Assembly: GCA_045430275.1 (NCBI GenBank) | Contig: JAILXU010000010.1 | Span: 109,960 to 173,959 of the forward strand | DNA: 64,000 bases | Direction of reading: 5' to 3' | Source of the DNA: Oceanobacter sp045430275 | GTDB lineage: Bacteria > Pseudomonadota > Gammaproteobacteria > Pseudomonadales > Oceanobacteraceae | Shown here: piece after piece, positions 1 to 8,251 of the stretch | Layout: each line of letters begins with the position of its first letter | Position numbering within the stretch: position 1 is the first letter of the stretch | Position numbers and translations under genes: made by a program | The notes under the pieces: generated by a model | Told to the model about the DNA's origin: nothing | The model's input: only the letters and a program-made list of their open reading frames with translations | Database searches by the model: none

Positions 1-549
1 CAAGGCTTCAGCGAAGTTGGCAGCGCCAACTGGCTGAACCATGAATTCCTGAATATCGACATTGTTGTCGGCGTGCTCACCACCGTTGATGATGTTCATC
101 ATCGGAACCGGCATGCTGTACTGGCCTGCAGTACCATTGAGATCGGCAATGTGCTCGTACAACTCAACGCCTTTGGCCGTTGCAGCGGCTTTCGCGGCAG
201 CCAGAGAGACGGCCAGAATGGCATTGGCACCCAGCTTGGCTTTGTTATCCGTACCATCCAGCTCCAGCATCTTGCTATCCAGAGCATTCTGGTCGGTCGC
301 GTCCATACCAACCAGTTCAGGCTTGATCAGATCATTTACATTGGCAACGGCTTTCAGAACACCCTTACCCAAATAACGGCTTTTGTCGCCATCACGCAAT
401 TCCAGCGCTTCACGAGTACCGGTAGATGCACCCGATGGGGCGCAAGCCGTACCGAAGAATCCGCCTTCCAGCAGAACATCCGCTTCAATTGTTGGGTTAC
501 CGCGAGAATCCAGAACTTCGCGCGCCTTGATGTCTACAATCTTTGCCAT
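1..549 (-). CDS. eno: Enolase, N-terminal part (cut by window edge)
   Basis: Enolase converts 2-phosphoglycerate to phosphoenolpyruvate in glycolysis and is cytosolic. Only the first 183 residues lie in the window; the rest continues beyond base 1. The start MAKIVDIKAREVLDSRGNPT is typical of bacterial enolases. The mobile loop SGASTG (residues 39-44, with Ser42 for Mg2+) is present, as are His159 and Glu168 in GGEHADNNVDIQEF, both at the numbering used for E. coli enolase. The gene follows pyrG on the same strand after 48 bases, the arrangement seen in E. coli. In pseudomonads kdsA usually sits between the two and is absent here. Confidence 0.97.
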   Translation of the reverse strand, partial: MAKIVDIKAREVLDSRGNPTIEADVLLEGGFFGTACAPSGASTGTREALELRDGDKSRYLGKGVLKAVANVNDLIKPELVGMDATDQNALDSKMLELDGTDNKAKLGANAILAVSLAAAKAAATAKGVELYEHIADLNGTAGQYSMPVPMMNIINGGEHADNNVDIQEFMVQPVGAANFAEAL

Positions 550-597
550 GATGAAAAAGTCTCCGTGAGTCAGCAGTTGGGGCATCACCCCATAAGA

Positions 598-2226
598 TTA
601 TTTTGAATTCTGTTGTGCCAGAGCAGCCGCGATAAAGTCCGCAAACAAGCCATGGCCATCGCGTGGTGTAGAAGTAAACTCCGGGTGGAACTGACAACCC
701 ACAAACCAGGGATGATCCACAACTTCCACGACCTCAACCAGCTCACCATCCATGGAACGTCCAGCGATTCGCAAACCGGCTTCTTCCAGTGCGGGAACCA
801 GTGAGGAGTTCACTTCGTAACGATGACGATGACGTTCGGTAATGACTTCTGTGCCGTACGCCTTGGCAGTCAAGCTGTCGGCCTGCAAACGGCATTCTTG
901 CCCACCCAGGCGCATGGTGCCACCCAAATCTGAATCTTCAGTGCGAACCTCGGTTTCACCTTCTGCGGTGATCCACTCGGTGATCAAACCCACAACCGGG
1001 TGTTCGGTTGACGCGCTGAATTCGGAAGAATGTGCGTCTTCCCAACCAACAACGTTGCGAGCAAATTCGATCACAGCAGCCTGCATGCCCAAACAAATGC
1101 CCAGGAAAGGCACCTTGTTTTCACGTGCGAACTTAACCGTCGCCAACTTGCCTTCCACACCCCGGTTGCCAAAGCCACCCGGTACCAGAATGGCGTCAAC
1201 ATCCGCCAGTTGTCCGGTGCCCTTGCGCTCAATATCTTCTGCGTCGATGTAGCGGATATGAACCTTGCGGCGATGGTGAATACCAGCGTGGTCAATGGCT
1301 TCAATCAGAGATTTGTAAGCATCCAGCAAGTCCATGTACTTGCCGACCATGGCGATGGTCACTTCACCTTCAGGGTTCAGTTTGGCATCGGCAACCTGTT
1401 CCCACTCGACCAGATCGGCTTCTTTGCAGGACAGATCAAATTTTTCAACGATCAAATCATCCAGGCCCGCCTGATGCAGCAACCCCGGAATTTTGTAAAT
1501 AGTGTCGGCATCTTCCAGCGGAATGACCGCACGCTCTTCCACATTGGTGAACAGAGCAATCTTGCGCAGCGCAGACGCCTCAATCTTGTGATCGGAACGA
1601 CACAACAACACATCAGGCTGCAAGCCGATGGTGCGCATTTCCTTCACAGAGTGCTGGGTCGGCTTGGTCTTGGTTTCACCGGCTGTGGCAATGTATGGAA
1701 CCAGCGTCAGATGCATTGACAACGCACGACGAGAGCCCAGCTCCACTTTCATCTGACGAACGGCTTCAAGGAATGGCTGGGATTCGATATCCCCTACCGT
1801 GCCGCCAATTTCGACCAGCGCGACATCAGAGCCTTCTGCACCTTCGAATACACGGCGTTTGATTTCGTCGGTAATATGCGGAATCACCTGCACCGTACCG
1901 CCGAGGTAATCGCCACGACGTTCCTTGGCCAGTACATCGGTGTAAATACGCCCGGTAGTAAAGTTGTTGCGACGACTCATGGTCGTACGGATAAATCGCT
2001 CGTAATGACCCAGGTCGAGGTCAGTTTCAGCGCCATCCTCGGTCACAAATACCTCACCGTGCTGGAAAGGGCTCATGGTACCGGGGTCTACATTGATGTA
2101 AGGATCAAGCTTGAGCATGGTGACCTTAAGGCCACGGGCTTCCAGAATGGCAGCCAGAGATGCAGAAGCGATGCCTTTCCCCAACGAAGAAACAACACCA
2201 CCAGTGACGAAGATAAATCGTGTCAT
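598..2226 (-). CDS. pyrG: CTP synthase
   Basis: CTP synthase makes CTP from UTP, ATP and glutamine, the last step of de novo pyrimidine nucleotide synthesis. The 542-residue product has the usual length. The N-terminal synthase domain has the P-loop GGVVSSLGKG at residues 8-17. The C-terminal class I glutamine amidotransferase domain has the nucleophile Cys in GICLGMQ (about residue 380) and the catalytic His-Glu in QFHPEF. I chose the ATG at 2226, giving MTRFIFVTGG, which matches family starts; an in-frame upstream start would add 16 unrelated residues. eno follows directly, so the two may share a transcript. Confidence 0.98.
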   Translation of the reverse strand: MTRFIFVTGGVVSSLGKGIASASLAAILEARGLKVTMLKLDPYINVDPGTMSPFQHGEVFVTEDGAETDLDLGHYERFIRTTMSRRNNFTTGRIYTDVLAKERRGDYLGGTVQVIPHITDEIKRRVFEGAEGSDVALVEIGGTVGDIESQPFLEAVRQMKVELGSRRALSMHLTLVPYIATAGETKTKPTQHSVKEMRTIGLQPDVLLCRSDHKIEASALRKIALFTNVEERAVIPLEDADTIYKIPGLLHQAGLDDLIVEKFDLSCKEADLVEWEQVADAKLNPEGEVTIAMVGKYMDLLDAYKSLIEAIDHAGIHHRRKVHIRYIDAEDIERKGTGQLADVDAILVPGGFGNRGVEGKLATVKFARENKVPFLGICLGMQAAVIEFARNVVGWEDAHSSEFSASTEHPVVGLITEWITAEGETEVRTEDSDLGGTMRLGGQECRLQADSLTAKAYGTEVITERHRHRYEVNSSLVPALEEAGLRIAGRSMDGELVEVVEVVDHPWFVGCQFHPEFTSTPRDGHGLFADFIAAALAQQNSK

Positions 2227-2702
2227 AGAGGATCCGCGAAAAGAGATGAAAAATCGATTGGAAGGTGAGAACAACCTTCTCTCAAGATGGGAGGGCAGAC
2301 TACCAGAATCCTGAAGGCGGGTAAATTTGTTTGCGCTATTAATCTGCTTTCTTGGCTATGACACTGACTTAAGCTACACCCTCTTCAATAACAAGGATGT
2401 TTTTTATGCCGTTATGGTGTCTCAGTTATCCCAGTCAGGGCCACGCTTTACTTTTAAGTCAGCTTGACGCACTGTGACCGCCCTAACGTCTGTTTTATCC
2501 AACGAGTACAGGAAGGCGATTGATGCTTATCATCAATACATGCACAAACATACACGCTTCCCACTGGTGGCTGGCTTCTTTGCCAACGGCCAGTTAACTC
2601 GTTCTATTGACTGGCTGCGGACACTCCGCCGTCAGTTGATGTTTCATCTCCTGGTATCTGATCCCCGCAGCCACAATCGCCACTCAACCCAAGGAGATAC
2701 CC
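2227..2702. other. Intergenic region between pyrG and the EamA gene
   Basis: This 476-base gap separates divergent genes and should hold both promoters. An open frame runs through its second half from 2474 into the EamA gene in another phase, but the product resembles no family I know and has no convincing ribosome site, so I do not call it. I saw no tRNA, repeat or strong hairpin. Confidence 0.5.
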
Positions 2703-3635
2703 GTGGCTGCAACTTCCGAACAACACCGCAACGCTCTGATACTGGCTCTGGCCGGTGCTCTGCTGTTTTCCACCAAGCCAATTCTGATCAAGTGGCTCTA
2801 CAGTCAGGAAGTTGGCGTGCTGGCCATGATGTGGCTGCGTATGTTGCTGTCGCTCCCCTTCTATCTGGTGGTCGGCTGGCTCGCCTGGTGCAAGCTGGAA
2901 ACTCCCGCTTCTGCCACAGCCATTCTGAAAGCCGCCCTGACCGGTTTGCTGGGCTACTACCTGGCCTCTTTGCTGGACTTGTCCGGGTTGCAATACGTCA
3001 GCGCCCAATTGGAACGCCTGCTGCTGTACGCCTATCCGACGCTGGTGGTGATTCTGGGAGCGCTGCTGTTTGGGCATGCGTTCCACATTCGCATGCTGGC
3101 TCCGATGGTACTGACCTACGCCGGGCTGGCACTGATGTTCGGACAGGACCTGAGCTTTCTGGAGTCTGGCAGTCATCGGGACTTGCAGCGAGGCACTCTG
3201 CTGGTACTGGGCAGTGCCTTCGCCTTTGCGCTGTACCTGCTCTATAGCAAGTCCTCCATCGCACGTCTGGGCAGCATGCTGTTTACCGCCATTGCCATGA
3301 CGTCAGCGTCTATTGCTACTGCTGTTCATTACGCGTTCAGTGATGAGTTTCAGGGTTCCATGCTGACCTTGCCAGACTACTCCACAGCGGTTTGGATTGG
3401 CCTGATCAGCCTGGCAATATTTGCTACGGTATTGCCTTCATTTCTGGTCAGTGCCGCGATCAAGCATCTGGGAGCCGCCACAACCAGTCTGACCGGCACA
3501 CTTGGTCCGGTTGCGACCACGTTATTGGCCGTGGTGTTTCTGGATGAACCCTTTACGCCCATCGGCGTGGTGGGCATGAGCATGGTAATTGGCGGCGTCT
3601 GGATACTGAGTCGAATGAAAACCACTGGGAGCTGA
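2703..3635 (+). CDS. EamA/DMT-family inner-membrane transporter
   Basis: The 310-residue protein is almost entirely hydrophobic, with about ten predicted membrane helices in two homologous halves, as in the drug/metabolite transporter (EamA, RhaT-like) superfamily. The first half begins LILALAGALLFSTKPILIKW; the second half carries the typical TSLTGTLGPVATTLLAVVFLDEP stretch in shortened form (from about residue 260). Substrates of this family (amino acids, nucleotides, metabolites, drugs) cannot be read from sequence. The start is GTG at 2703, supported by AAGGAG six bases upstream (2691-2696). It appears monocistronic and ends just before a strong hairpin. Confidence 0.85.
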   Translation: MAATSEQHRNALILALAGALLFSTKPILIKWLYSQEVGVLAMMWLRMLLSLPFYLVVGWLAWCKLETPASATAILKAALTGLLGYYLASLLDLSGLQYVSAQLERLLLYAYPTLVVILGALLFGHAFHIRMLAPMVLTYAGLALMFGQDLSFLESGSHRDLQRGTLLVLGSAFAFALYLLYSKSSIARLGSMLFTAIAMTSASIATAVHYAFSDEFQGSMLTLPDYSTAVWIGLISLAIFATVLPSFLVSAAIKHLGAATTSLTGTLGPVATTLLAVVFLDEPFTPIGVVGMSMVIGGVWILSRMKTTGS

Positions 3636-3643
3636 TACAAAAA

Positions 3644-3665
3644 CAGGGCTGATTTCTCAGCCCTG
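3644..3665. terminator. Hairpin terminator between convergent genes
   Basis: A perfect 9-bp stem, CAGGGCTGA / TCAGCCCTG, with a TTTC loop lies between the end of the EamA gene (3635) and the end of the reductase gene (3697). An A-run precedes it (ACAAAAA, 3637-3643), which becomes a T-run for the minus-strand transcript, so it probably terminates the reductase mRNA best and may serve both. Confidence 0.75.
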
Positions 3666-3696
3666 CTCGGTGTTTCTCTCAGACATTTCCGTCGAT

Positions 3697-4821
3697 TCAA
3701 GCGGTCTCGGCGACCTCAGCAAGCGTGGGATAATCGGTATAGCCTTCTGCACCGGGAGAATAGAACGTCGCCGGGTTGGCCTCATTCAGCGGTGCTTTCT
3801 GCTCAAAGCGCTCCACCAGATCCGGGTTGGCAATGTAAGGCACACCAAAGGCGACGGCATCCGCCAGGCCGCTTTGAACGGTTTGTTCTGCCTCTTCACG
3901 ACCGTATCCCATATTCACCATCAGATTACCCTGATACAGCTCTCGCGCTGGAGTCACGACATCACCTTGCTGTTCACCCAGAAAATCCGCACGCATCAGG
4001 TGCCAATAAGCCAGGTCAAAACGATTCAATTGTTCGGCCAGCCAGGCGGTCAACCCAACCGGATCACTGTCTTGCATGCTGTTATAACCGTTCAGAGGCG
4101 AAGTGCGGACACCTACGCGACGACTTCCCCAGACGCCGATCACCGCATCCAGTACTTCAAACAGCAGACGAGCACGATTTTCCCGGCTACCACCGTAATC
4201 ACCAGTACGCTGGTTGCTGCCATCCCGCAGGAAACTGTCGAGTAGATAGCCGTTGGCCGCGTGTACCTCAACCCCATCAAAACCGGCCTCTTTGGCATTC
4301 ACAGCCGCTTGGCGAAAGCCTTCAACAATGGTGGGTAATTCATCGTCGTTCAAAGCACGGGGAGTGGTGTAGGGTTGCTTGCCGTTAGCCGTGTGAATCA
4401 TGTCGTTGGTAATGGCCAGTGCACTCGGGGCAACCGGCACCTTGCCGTTATTCAAATCCGGGTGACAAGCGCGCCCACCGTTCCAGATTTGCAACACAAT
4501 CTGGCCGCCTTTGGCGTGAACCGCATCCGTCACCTTGCGCCAGCCCGCGATTTGTTCATCAGAGTAAATACCTGGCTCAAAACGAAAAGCAGAGTTGCCT
4601 TCCATGATCATGGTCGCTTCTGCAATCAATAGCCCGGCACTGGCACGCTGAGCATAGTGTTCAGCCATCAATTCACCTGGCACATGGCCCGACTCTGTAC
4701 GCACGCGCGTCAACGGTGCCATCAGCACCCGGTTATTCAATGACAGCTCCCCAAACTGGGCTGAAGAATACAGGGTCGGATTATCAAGCGTATCGGAACG
4801 ACTCATGGTTGTTTCACTCAT
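3697..4821 (-). CDS. Old yellow enzyme-family alkene reductase (NemA-like)
   Basis: This is an FMN-dependent ene-reductase of the N-ethylmaleimide/xenobiotic reductase group, using NAD(P)H to reduce activated C=C bonds; physiological substrate unknown. The 374-residue TIM barrel has the family N-terminus NRVLMAPLTRVR, with the Thr near flavin N5. The substrate-binding pair is His-x-x-Asn in VHAANGYLL, followed by the family signature SNQRTGDYGGSRENRARL. Start choice is uncertain: ATG at 4821 is taken, but ATG at 4806 (MSRSDT) is also possible and neither has a strong ribosome site. It is isolated from its neighbours. NemA is often controlled by a TetR-type NemR, but no such gene is adjacent. 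Confidence 0.9.
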   Translation of the reverse strand: MSETTMSRSDTLDNPTLYSSAQFGELSLNNRVLMAPLTRVRTESGHVPGELMAEHYAQRASAGLLIAEATMIMEGNSAFRFEPGIYSDEQIAGWRKVTDAVHAKGGQIVLQIWNGGRACHPDLNNGKVPVAPSALAITNDMIHTANGKQPYTTPRALNDDELPTIVEGFRQAAVNAKEAGFDGVEVHAANGYLLDSFLRDGSNQRTGDYGGSRENRARLLFEVLDAVIGVWGSRRVGVRTSPLNGYNSMQDSDPVGLTAWLAEQLNRFDLAYWHLMRADFLGEQQGDVVTPARELYQGNLMVNMGYGREEAEQTVQSGLADAVAFGVPYIANPDLVERFEQKAPLNEANPATFYSPGAEGYTDYPTLAEVAETA

Positions 4822-4913
4822 CTGCACGAATTTGAAATCACACTGTAGTTTGCACCTACCAGCGAGACAATAACACCAAAAAGAAACAATTAATCTCGCT
4901 CAGTGAAACAAAC

Positions 4914-5702
4914 TTATACAGGGTTATGGATATCTACAAAGGTCACCCGAATACCAAATTCACTAGCCAAATGCCCTCCCAACGCCTGAACCCCGCAGCG
5001 CTCCGTAGCATGATGACCAGCACTGATGAAATGCGTCCCGGTTTCGCGCGCCAGATGCACCGCTGGTTCGTTGATTTCACCGGTCAGGAACGCATCAGCG
5101 CCCATGTCCACCGCCTGTTGCAAATAACCCTGTGCCGCTCCGGTGCACCAGGCAATGGTTTCGATCACGTCCTGTTCTTCACCAATGTGCAGCGGTGCCC
5201 GCTCCAGACGTTCTTCAATCAGGGAACAGAAATCCGCAGCAGACATGGGCCGGGGCAGCTTGCCAATATTGCCGGGGGCCGTCGGGTTCGCCGGGTCTAG
5301 CGGGCCTTCCAATCGAATATCCAGAAGCTCAGCCAACTGGATGTTGTTGCCCAGCTCTTCGTGAACATCCAGCGGCAAGTGATACGCCAGCAGGTTGATA
5401 TCGTGGCTCAGGAGGCTTTTCAGACGCTCACGTTTAATTCCCACGACCGGCTCACTCTCACCTTTCCAGAAATAGCCATGGTGAACCAGCAAGGTATCGG
5501 CTCCGAGGTCAATGGCGGCATCGATTAGTGCCTGACTGGCCGTTACACCGGTCACGATATGCCGTATATCCGGGTTGCCTTCTACCTGAAGGCCATTCGG
5601 GCAATAATCCCGGATGCTTGAAACCTTCAGTAACTGGTTGATGTGATGCATCAGGGCACTGCGCTTAACCGTGGGGTGGCTGGACGCCAAGACGTCGGAC
5701 AT
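4914..5702 (-). CDS. Nif3-like dinuclear metal centre protein (YbgI family)
   Basis: Members of the Nif3/YbgI (DUF34) family form toroidal hexamers with a two-metal centre; some act as GTP cyclohydrolase I type 2-like or metal-chaperone proteins, but the role in gammaproteobacteria is unsettled. The 262-residue product shows the metal ligands in LLVHHGYFWKG and YHLPLDVHEELGNN, and the C-terminal ligand region ISAGHHATERCGVQALG. The start at 5702 (MSDVLASS) is favoured by a GGAG about nine bases upstream; a longer frame from 5798 runs into the divergent promoter region. It is divergently arranged with the DegS-type protease, as in several pseudomonads. Confidence 0.92.
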   Translation of the reverse strand: MSDVLASSHPTVKRSALMHHINQLLKVSSIRDYCPNGLQVEGNPDIRHIVTGVTASQALIDAAIDLGADTLLVHHGYFWKGESEPVVGIKRERLKSLLSHDINLLAYHLPLDVHEELGNNIQLAELLDIRLEGPLDPANPTAPGNIGKLPRPMSAADFCSLIEERLERAPLHIGEEQDVIETIAWCTGAAQGYLQQAVDMGADAFLTGEINEPAVHLARETGTHFISAGHHATERCGVQALGGHLASEFGIRVTFVDIHNPV

Positions 5703-5838
5703 ACTGTGTTGCTCCGTGAAATAAAGTGTTGCCGAATGGCCATTGCCTTGGCTGTCAGAGTTTCGCACCATTGTTCCCCACCCCCGTATTACTGACAAGC
5801 ATCCCTTGTTACTCAGCCATTAACCGGAGTATTCAGCC

Positions 5839-6966
5839 ATGTCCCGCCCCATTTCCATGCATCCTCTGGTGCTACCGGCCATGACCGGGTTATGCATTGC
5901 CATGGGATTACTGTTATGGGCTCCTGAGTGGGTGGTCGGCTCAGCACATCGGGGTGCTGCCACAGCGTCTCCAGTACACAGCTATGCAGGAGCCGTCGAT
6001 ATTGCGGCCCCTTCCGTGGTGAATATTTACACGCGTACGGTGATTCGTCGCCAGCGTCATCCCTTGCAAGATGACCCGCTGATGAAGCATTTTTTTCAGA
6101 ATAACCCCGAATCCAGCGAGCGCATTCAGTCCAGCCTCGGCTCCGGCGTGATCATGACCAGCGACGGTTATCTGCTGACGAACCATCACGTTGTTAACAA
6201 TGCCGACCAAATTGTCGTCGCGCTCCGGGATGGACGCGAAGCCAGTGCAGTACTGGTCGGTGCCGACCCGGAATCCGATCTCGCGGTGTTGAAAATCAGC
6301 CTCGACAACCTGCCCGCCATCAGCACCAGTACTTCGGGAAATCTGCGCATTGGCGACGTGGTGCTGGCCATCGGAAACCCACTGGGCGTGGGTCAAACGG
6401 TTACGATGGGCATTGTCTCAGCAACGGGCCGCAACCAGCTTGGACTGAATTTATATGAAGACTATATCCAGACGGATGCCGCCATTAATCCGGGCAACTC
6501 TGGTGGCGCGCTGGTCAATGCAAGCGGTGAGCTGGTGGGCATAAACACCGCCATTTTTTCACAAAGCGGCGGCAGCGAAGGCATTGGTTTTGCGATTCCG
6601 ATTGATGCGGCCATGCGCACGTTGCAAGACATCGCCGAACACGGCACCGCGATTCGTGGCTGGCTGGGGATTGAGGTACAGGAAGCCAACCCCAAGTTGC
6701 TGGCCGCCCTCGGACTTCCACTGGCTTTGAGAGGGTTAATCGTGACGGGCATCTACGAAGATGGGCCAGCCGACCTCGCGGGGCTGACCGTTGGCGACAT
6801 CATTGTTGAAATCAACCAGATGGACGCCAGCAATGCTCGGGGGGCCATGAACCAGATTGCAGCCTTGCGGCCCGGCGATCAGATTCGGCTGACCTTCATT
6901 CGTGAAGGGAAAAAATCCTCCATCCGGGCCAGTGCAGGCCAGCGCCAATCAGCCCCGCTCCAATAG
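5839..6966 (+). CDS. degS: DegS/AlgW-type periplasmic site-1 protease
   Basis: A membrane-anchored trypsin-like protease that cleaves the RseA/MucA anti-sigma factor when its PDZ domain senses misfolded outer-membrane proteins, starting the sigma-E/AlgU response. The 375-residue protein has one N-terminal membrane anchor (about residues 10-28), then the HtrA domain with His117 (TNHHVV), Asp147 (ESDLAVL) and Ser221 (GNSGGAL), then one PDZ domain (about 270-360). One PDZ domain plus an uncleaved anchor distinguishes DegS/AlgW from DegP. GGAG lies upstream of the ATG. It ends only 7 bases from the convergent hisC stop. Its place next to hisC-hisD-hisG-murA matches algW in Pseudomonas. Confidence 0.93.
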   Translation: MSRPISMHPLVLPAMTGLCIAMGLLLWAPEWVVGSAHRGAATASPVHSYAGAVDIAAPSVVNIYTRTVIRRQRHPLQDDPLMKHFFQNNPESSERIQSSLGSGVIMTSDGYLLTNHHVVNNADQIVVALRDGREASAVLVGADPESDLAVLKISLDNLPAISTSTSGNLRIGDVVLAIGNPLGVGQTVTMGIVSATGRNQLGLNLYEDYIQTDAAINPGNSGGALVNASGELVGINTAIFSQSGGSEGIGFAIPIDAAMRTLQDIAEHGTAIRGWLGIEVQEANPKLLAALGLPLALRGLIVTGIYEDGPADLAGLTVGDIIVEINQMDASNARGAMNQIAALRPGDQIRLTFIREGKKSSIRASAGQRQSAPLQ

Positions 6967-6973
6967 TCGCCAA

Positions 6974-8092
6974 TCAGGCGTGAAGAATTCGGGTCAGAGC
7001 CGCCAGCAACTGGCTGTTTTCGTCTTCACTGCCGACGGTAAAGCGCAGACATTCCTTCAGCAGAGGATGGCCGCCATCCAGGCATTTGACCAGGATCTTC
7101 TGCTCTTTCAGTGCTTCAAACAACGCTCTGGCTGTGGTCTGAGACGTCGCAGGAATGCGCGTCAGAATAAAGTTCGCCTGCGACTCAAATGGCTCCAGCC
7201 CCAGCGCTTCAAGCGCCTGATACAGGCGGGTTCTTTGATCACATAAAGTCTGACACTGTTGCTCCAGTACCGAATAGTGCTCCAATGCAAACGCCGCAGA
7301 CGCTTGCGTCAACACATTGATGTTGTATGGCATGCGTACCTTATCCAGCTCGTTCAGCCATTCCGGGCGACCAATAATGAACCCCAGTCGCAAGCCCGCC
7401 AAGCCCACTTTTGACAGCGTGCGCATGACCAGAATGTGTGGATATTGATCCAGCCAGGACAAATGATCACGACAGGAGAATGGCAGGTAGGCTTCGTCCA
7501 TCACCACCAGTCCTGTATGGCTGTCAGTGTTCATGGCCTGAACAATCTGGTGCAAGTCTTCTTCGGCCCATAAATTGCCGGTTGGGTTATTCGGCTGGGC
7601 CAGAAAAACCAGCGCCGGTTTGTGTTCTTCAATCGCACTCAGCATGGCGGGAGTATCAAGGGAAAAATCTTCATTCAGAGTCACGCCCACGTAGTTCAAA
7701 CCAATAAATGTGGCAATCATCCGATACATCACAAAGCCAGGTTCCGGTGCCAGAATCGTAGCTCCGGGATTGGCAACCGCCATCGCCAGCAACTGAATGA
7801 TTTCATCCGAACCGTTACCCAGCAGCACTTCGTATTGCTCGGGCACGTTCATCATACGGCGCAAGCCTTCCACGACTTCCGGGGCTTTGGGGTGTGGATA
7901 ACGATTCAGGGCACACTCAGCCAGCAATTGCTGCCACTGTGACACCATCTCTTCCGGCCAGTGATAGGGGTTTTCCATTGCATCAAGCTTGACCATGCCG
8001 CTGGCATCACCAACGGGATACGCCTGAAGTGCGCGAATATCATCGCGAATAAGTTGTTCAACCAACGTGGAAACGGAAGAGGAAGAAGTCAT
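6974..8092 (-). CDS. hisC: Histidinol-phosphate aminotransferase
   Basis: PLP-dependent class II aminotransferase converting imidazole acetol phosphate plus glutamate to histidinol phosphate, step seven of histidine synthesis. The 372-residue fold-type I protein has NGSDEIIQLL for PLP phosphate binding, an NNPTGN motif, the DEAYLPF segment, and the PLP lysine in RTLSKVGLAGLRLGF; the substrate-carboxylate arginine lies near the C-terminus (LRFTVGS). It is downstream of hisG and hisD on the same strand, but 159 bases separate it from hisD and these contain a large inverted-repeat element, so coupling to the upstream genes may be reduced. ATG at 8092 has only a weak ribosome site. Confidence 0.96.
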   Translation of the reverse strand: MTSSSSVSTLVEQLIRDDIRALQAYPVGDASGMVKLDAMENPYHWPEEMVSQWQQLLAECALNRYPHPKAPEVVEGLRRMMNVPEQYEVLLGNGSDEIIQLLAMAVANPGATILAPEPGFVMYRMIATFIGLNYVGVTLNEDFSLDTPAMLSAIEEHKPALVFLAQPNNPTGNLWAEEDLHQIVQAMNTDSHTGLVVMDEAYLPFSCRDHLSWLDQYPHILVMRTLSKVGLAGLRLGFIIGRPEWLNELDKVRMPYNINVLTQASAAFALEHYSVLEQQCQTLCDQRTRLYQALEALGLEPFESQANFILTRIPATSQTTARALFEALKEQKILVKCLDGGHPLLKECLRFTVGSEDENSQLLAALTRILHA

Positions 8093-8123
8093 ATCCAGTA
8101 CTCAGAAAATGCGATTAGACAGG

Positions 8124-8230
8124 CAGGAGTAGCCGTTCTTCTAAAGTCAGCCATCGACGGCAAGGATGCCGTCGGTGAGCTTACAGGGAAGTACTTGTAG
8201 CGCGCTGACGTAGAAGAACCGCTGATCCTG
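8124..8230. repeat. Long imperfect inverted-repeat element between hisD and hisC
   Basis: The outer arms lie at 8124-8151 and 8204-8230. Each carries CAGGA, GTTCTTCTA and GTCAGC in the same order when the right arm is read in reverse complement, with small mismatches between these blocks. Inside is a perfect hairpin CGACGGCA-AGGA-TGCCGTCG (8155-8174). The whole could fold into one branched structure in either strand. Its size and symmetry resemble a MITE or BIME-type dispersed element. It fills nearly all of the hisD-hisC gap and might affect read-through. No second copy was noticed in this window. Confidence 0.7.
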
Positions 8231-8251
8231 TACTGTTGAAGTCAGTAAGGG

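Noticed and set aside
1030..1719. A 229-codon plus-strand open frame
   Set aside because: It lies entirely antisense within pyrG and has no family resemblance or ribosome site.
2474..3247. A 257-codon plus-strand open frame starting in the pyrG-EamA gap
   Set aside because: Most of it is an alternative frame of the EamA transporter, and the part before that gene resembles nothing known. The GTG at 2703 with AAGGAG gives the convincing gene.
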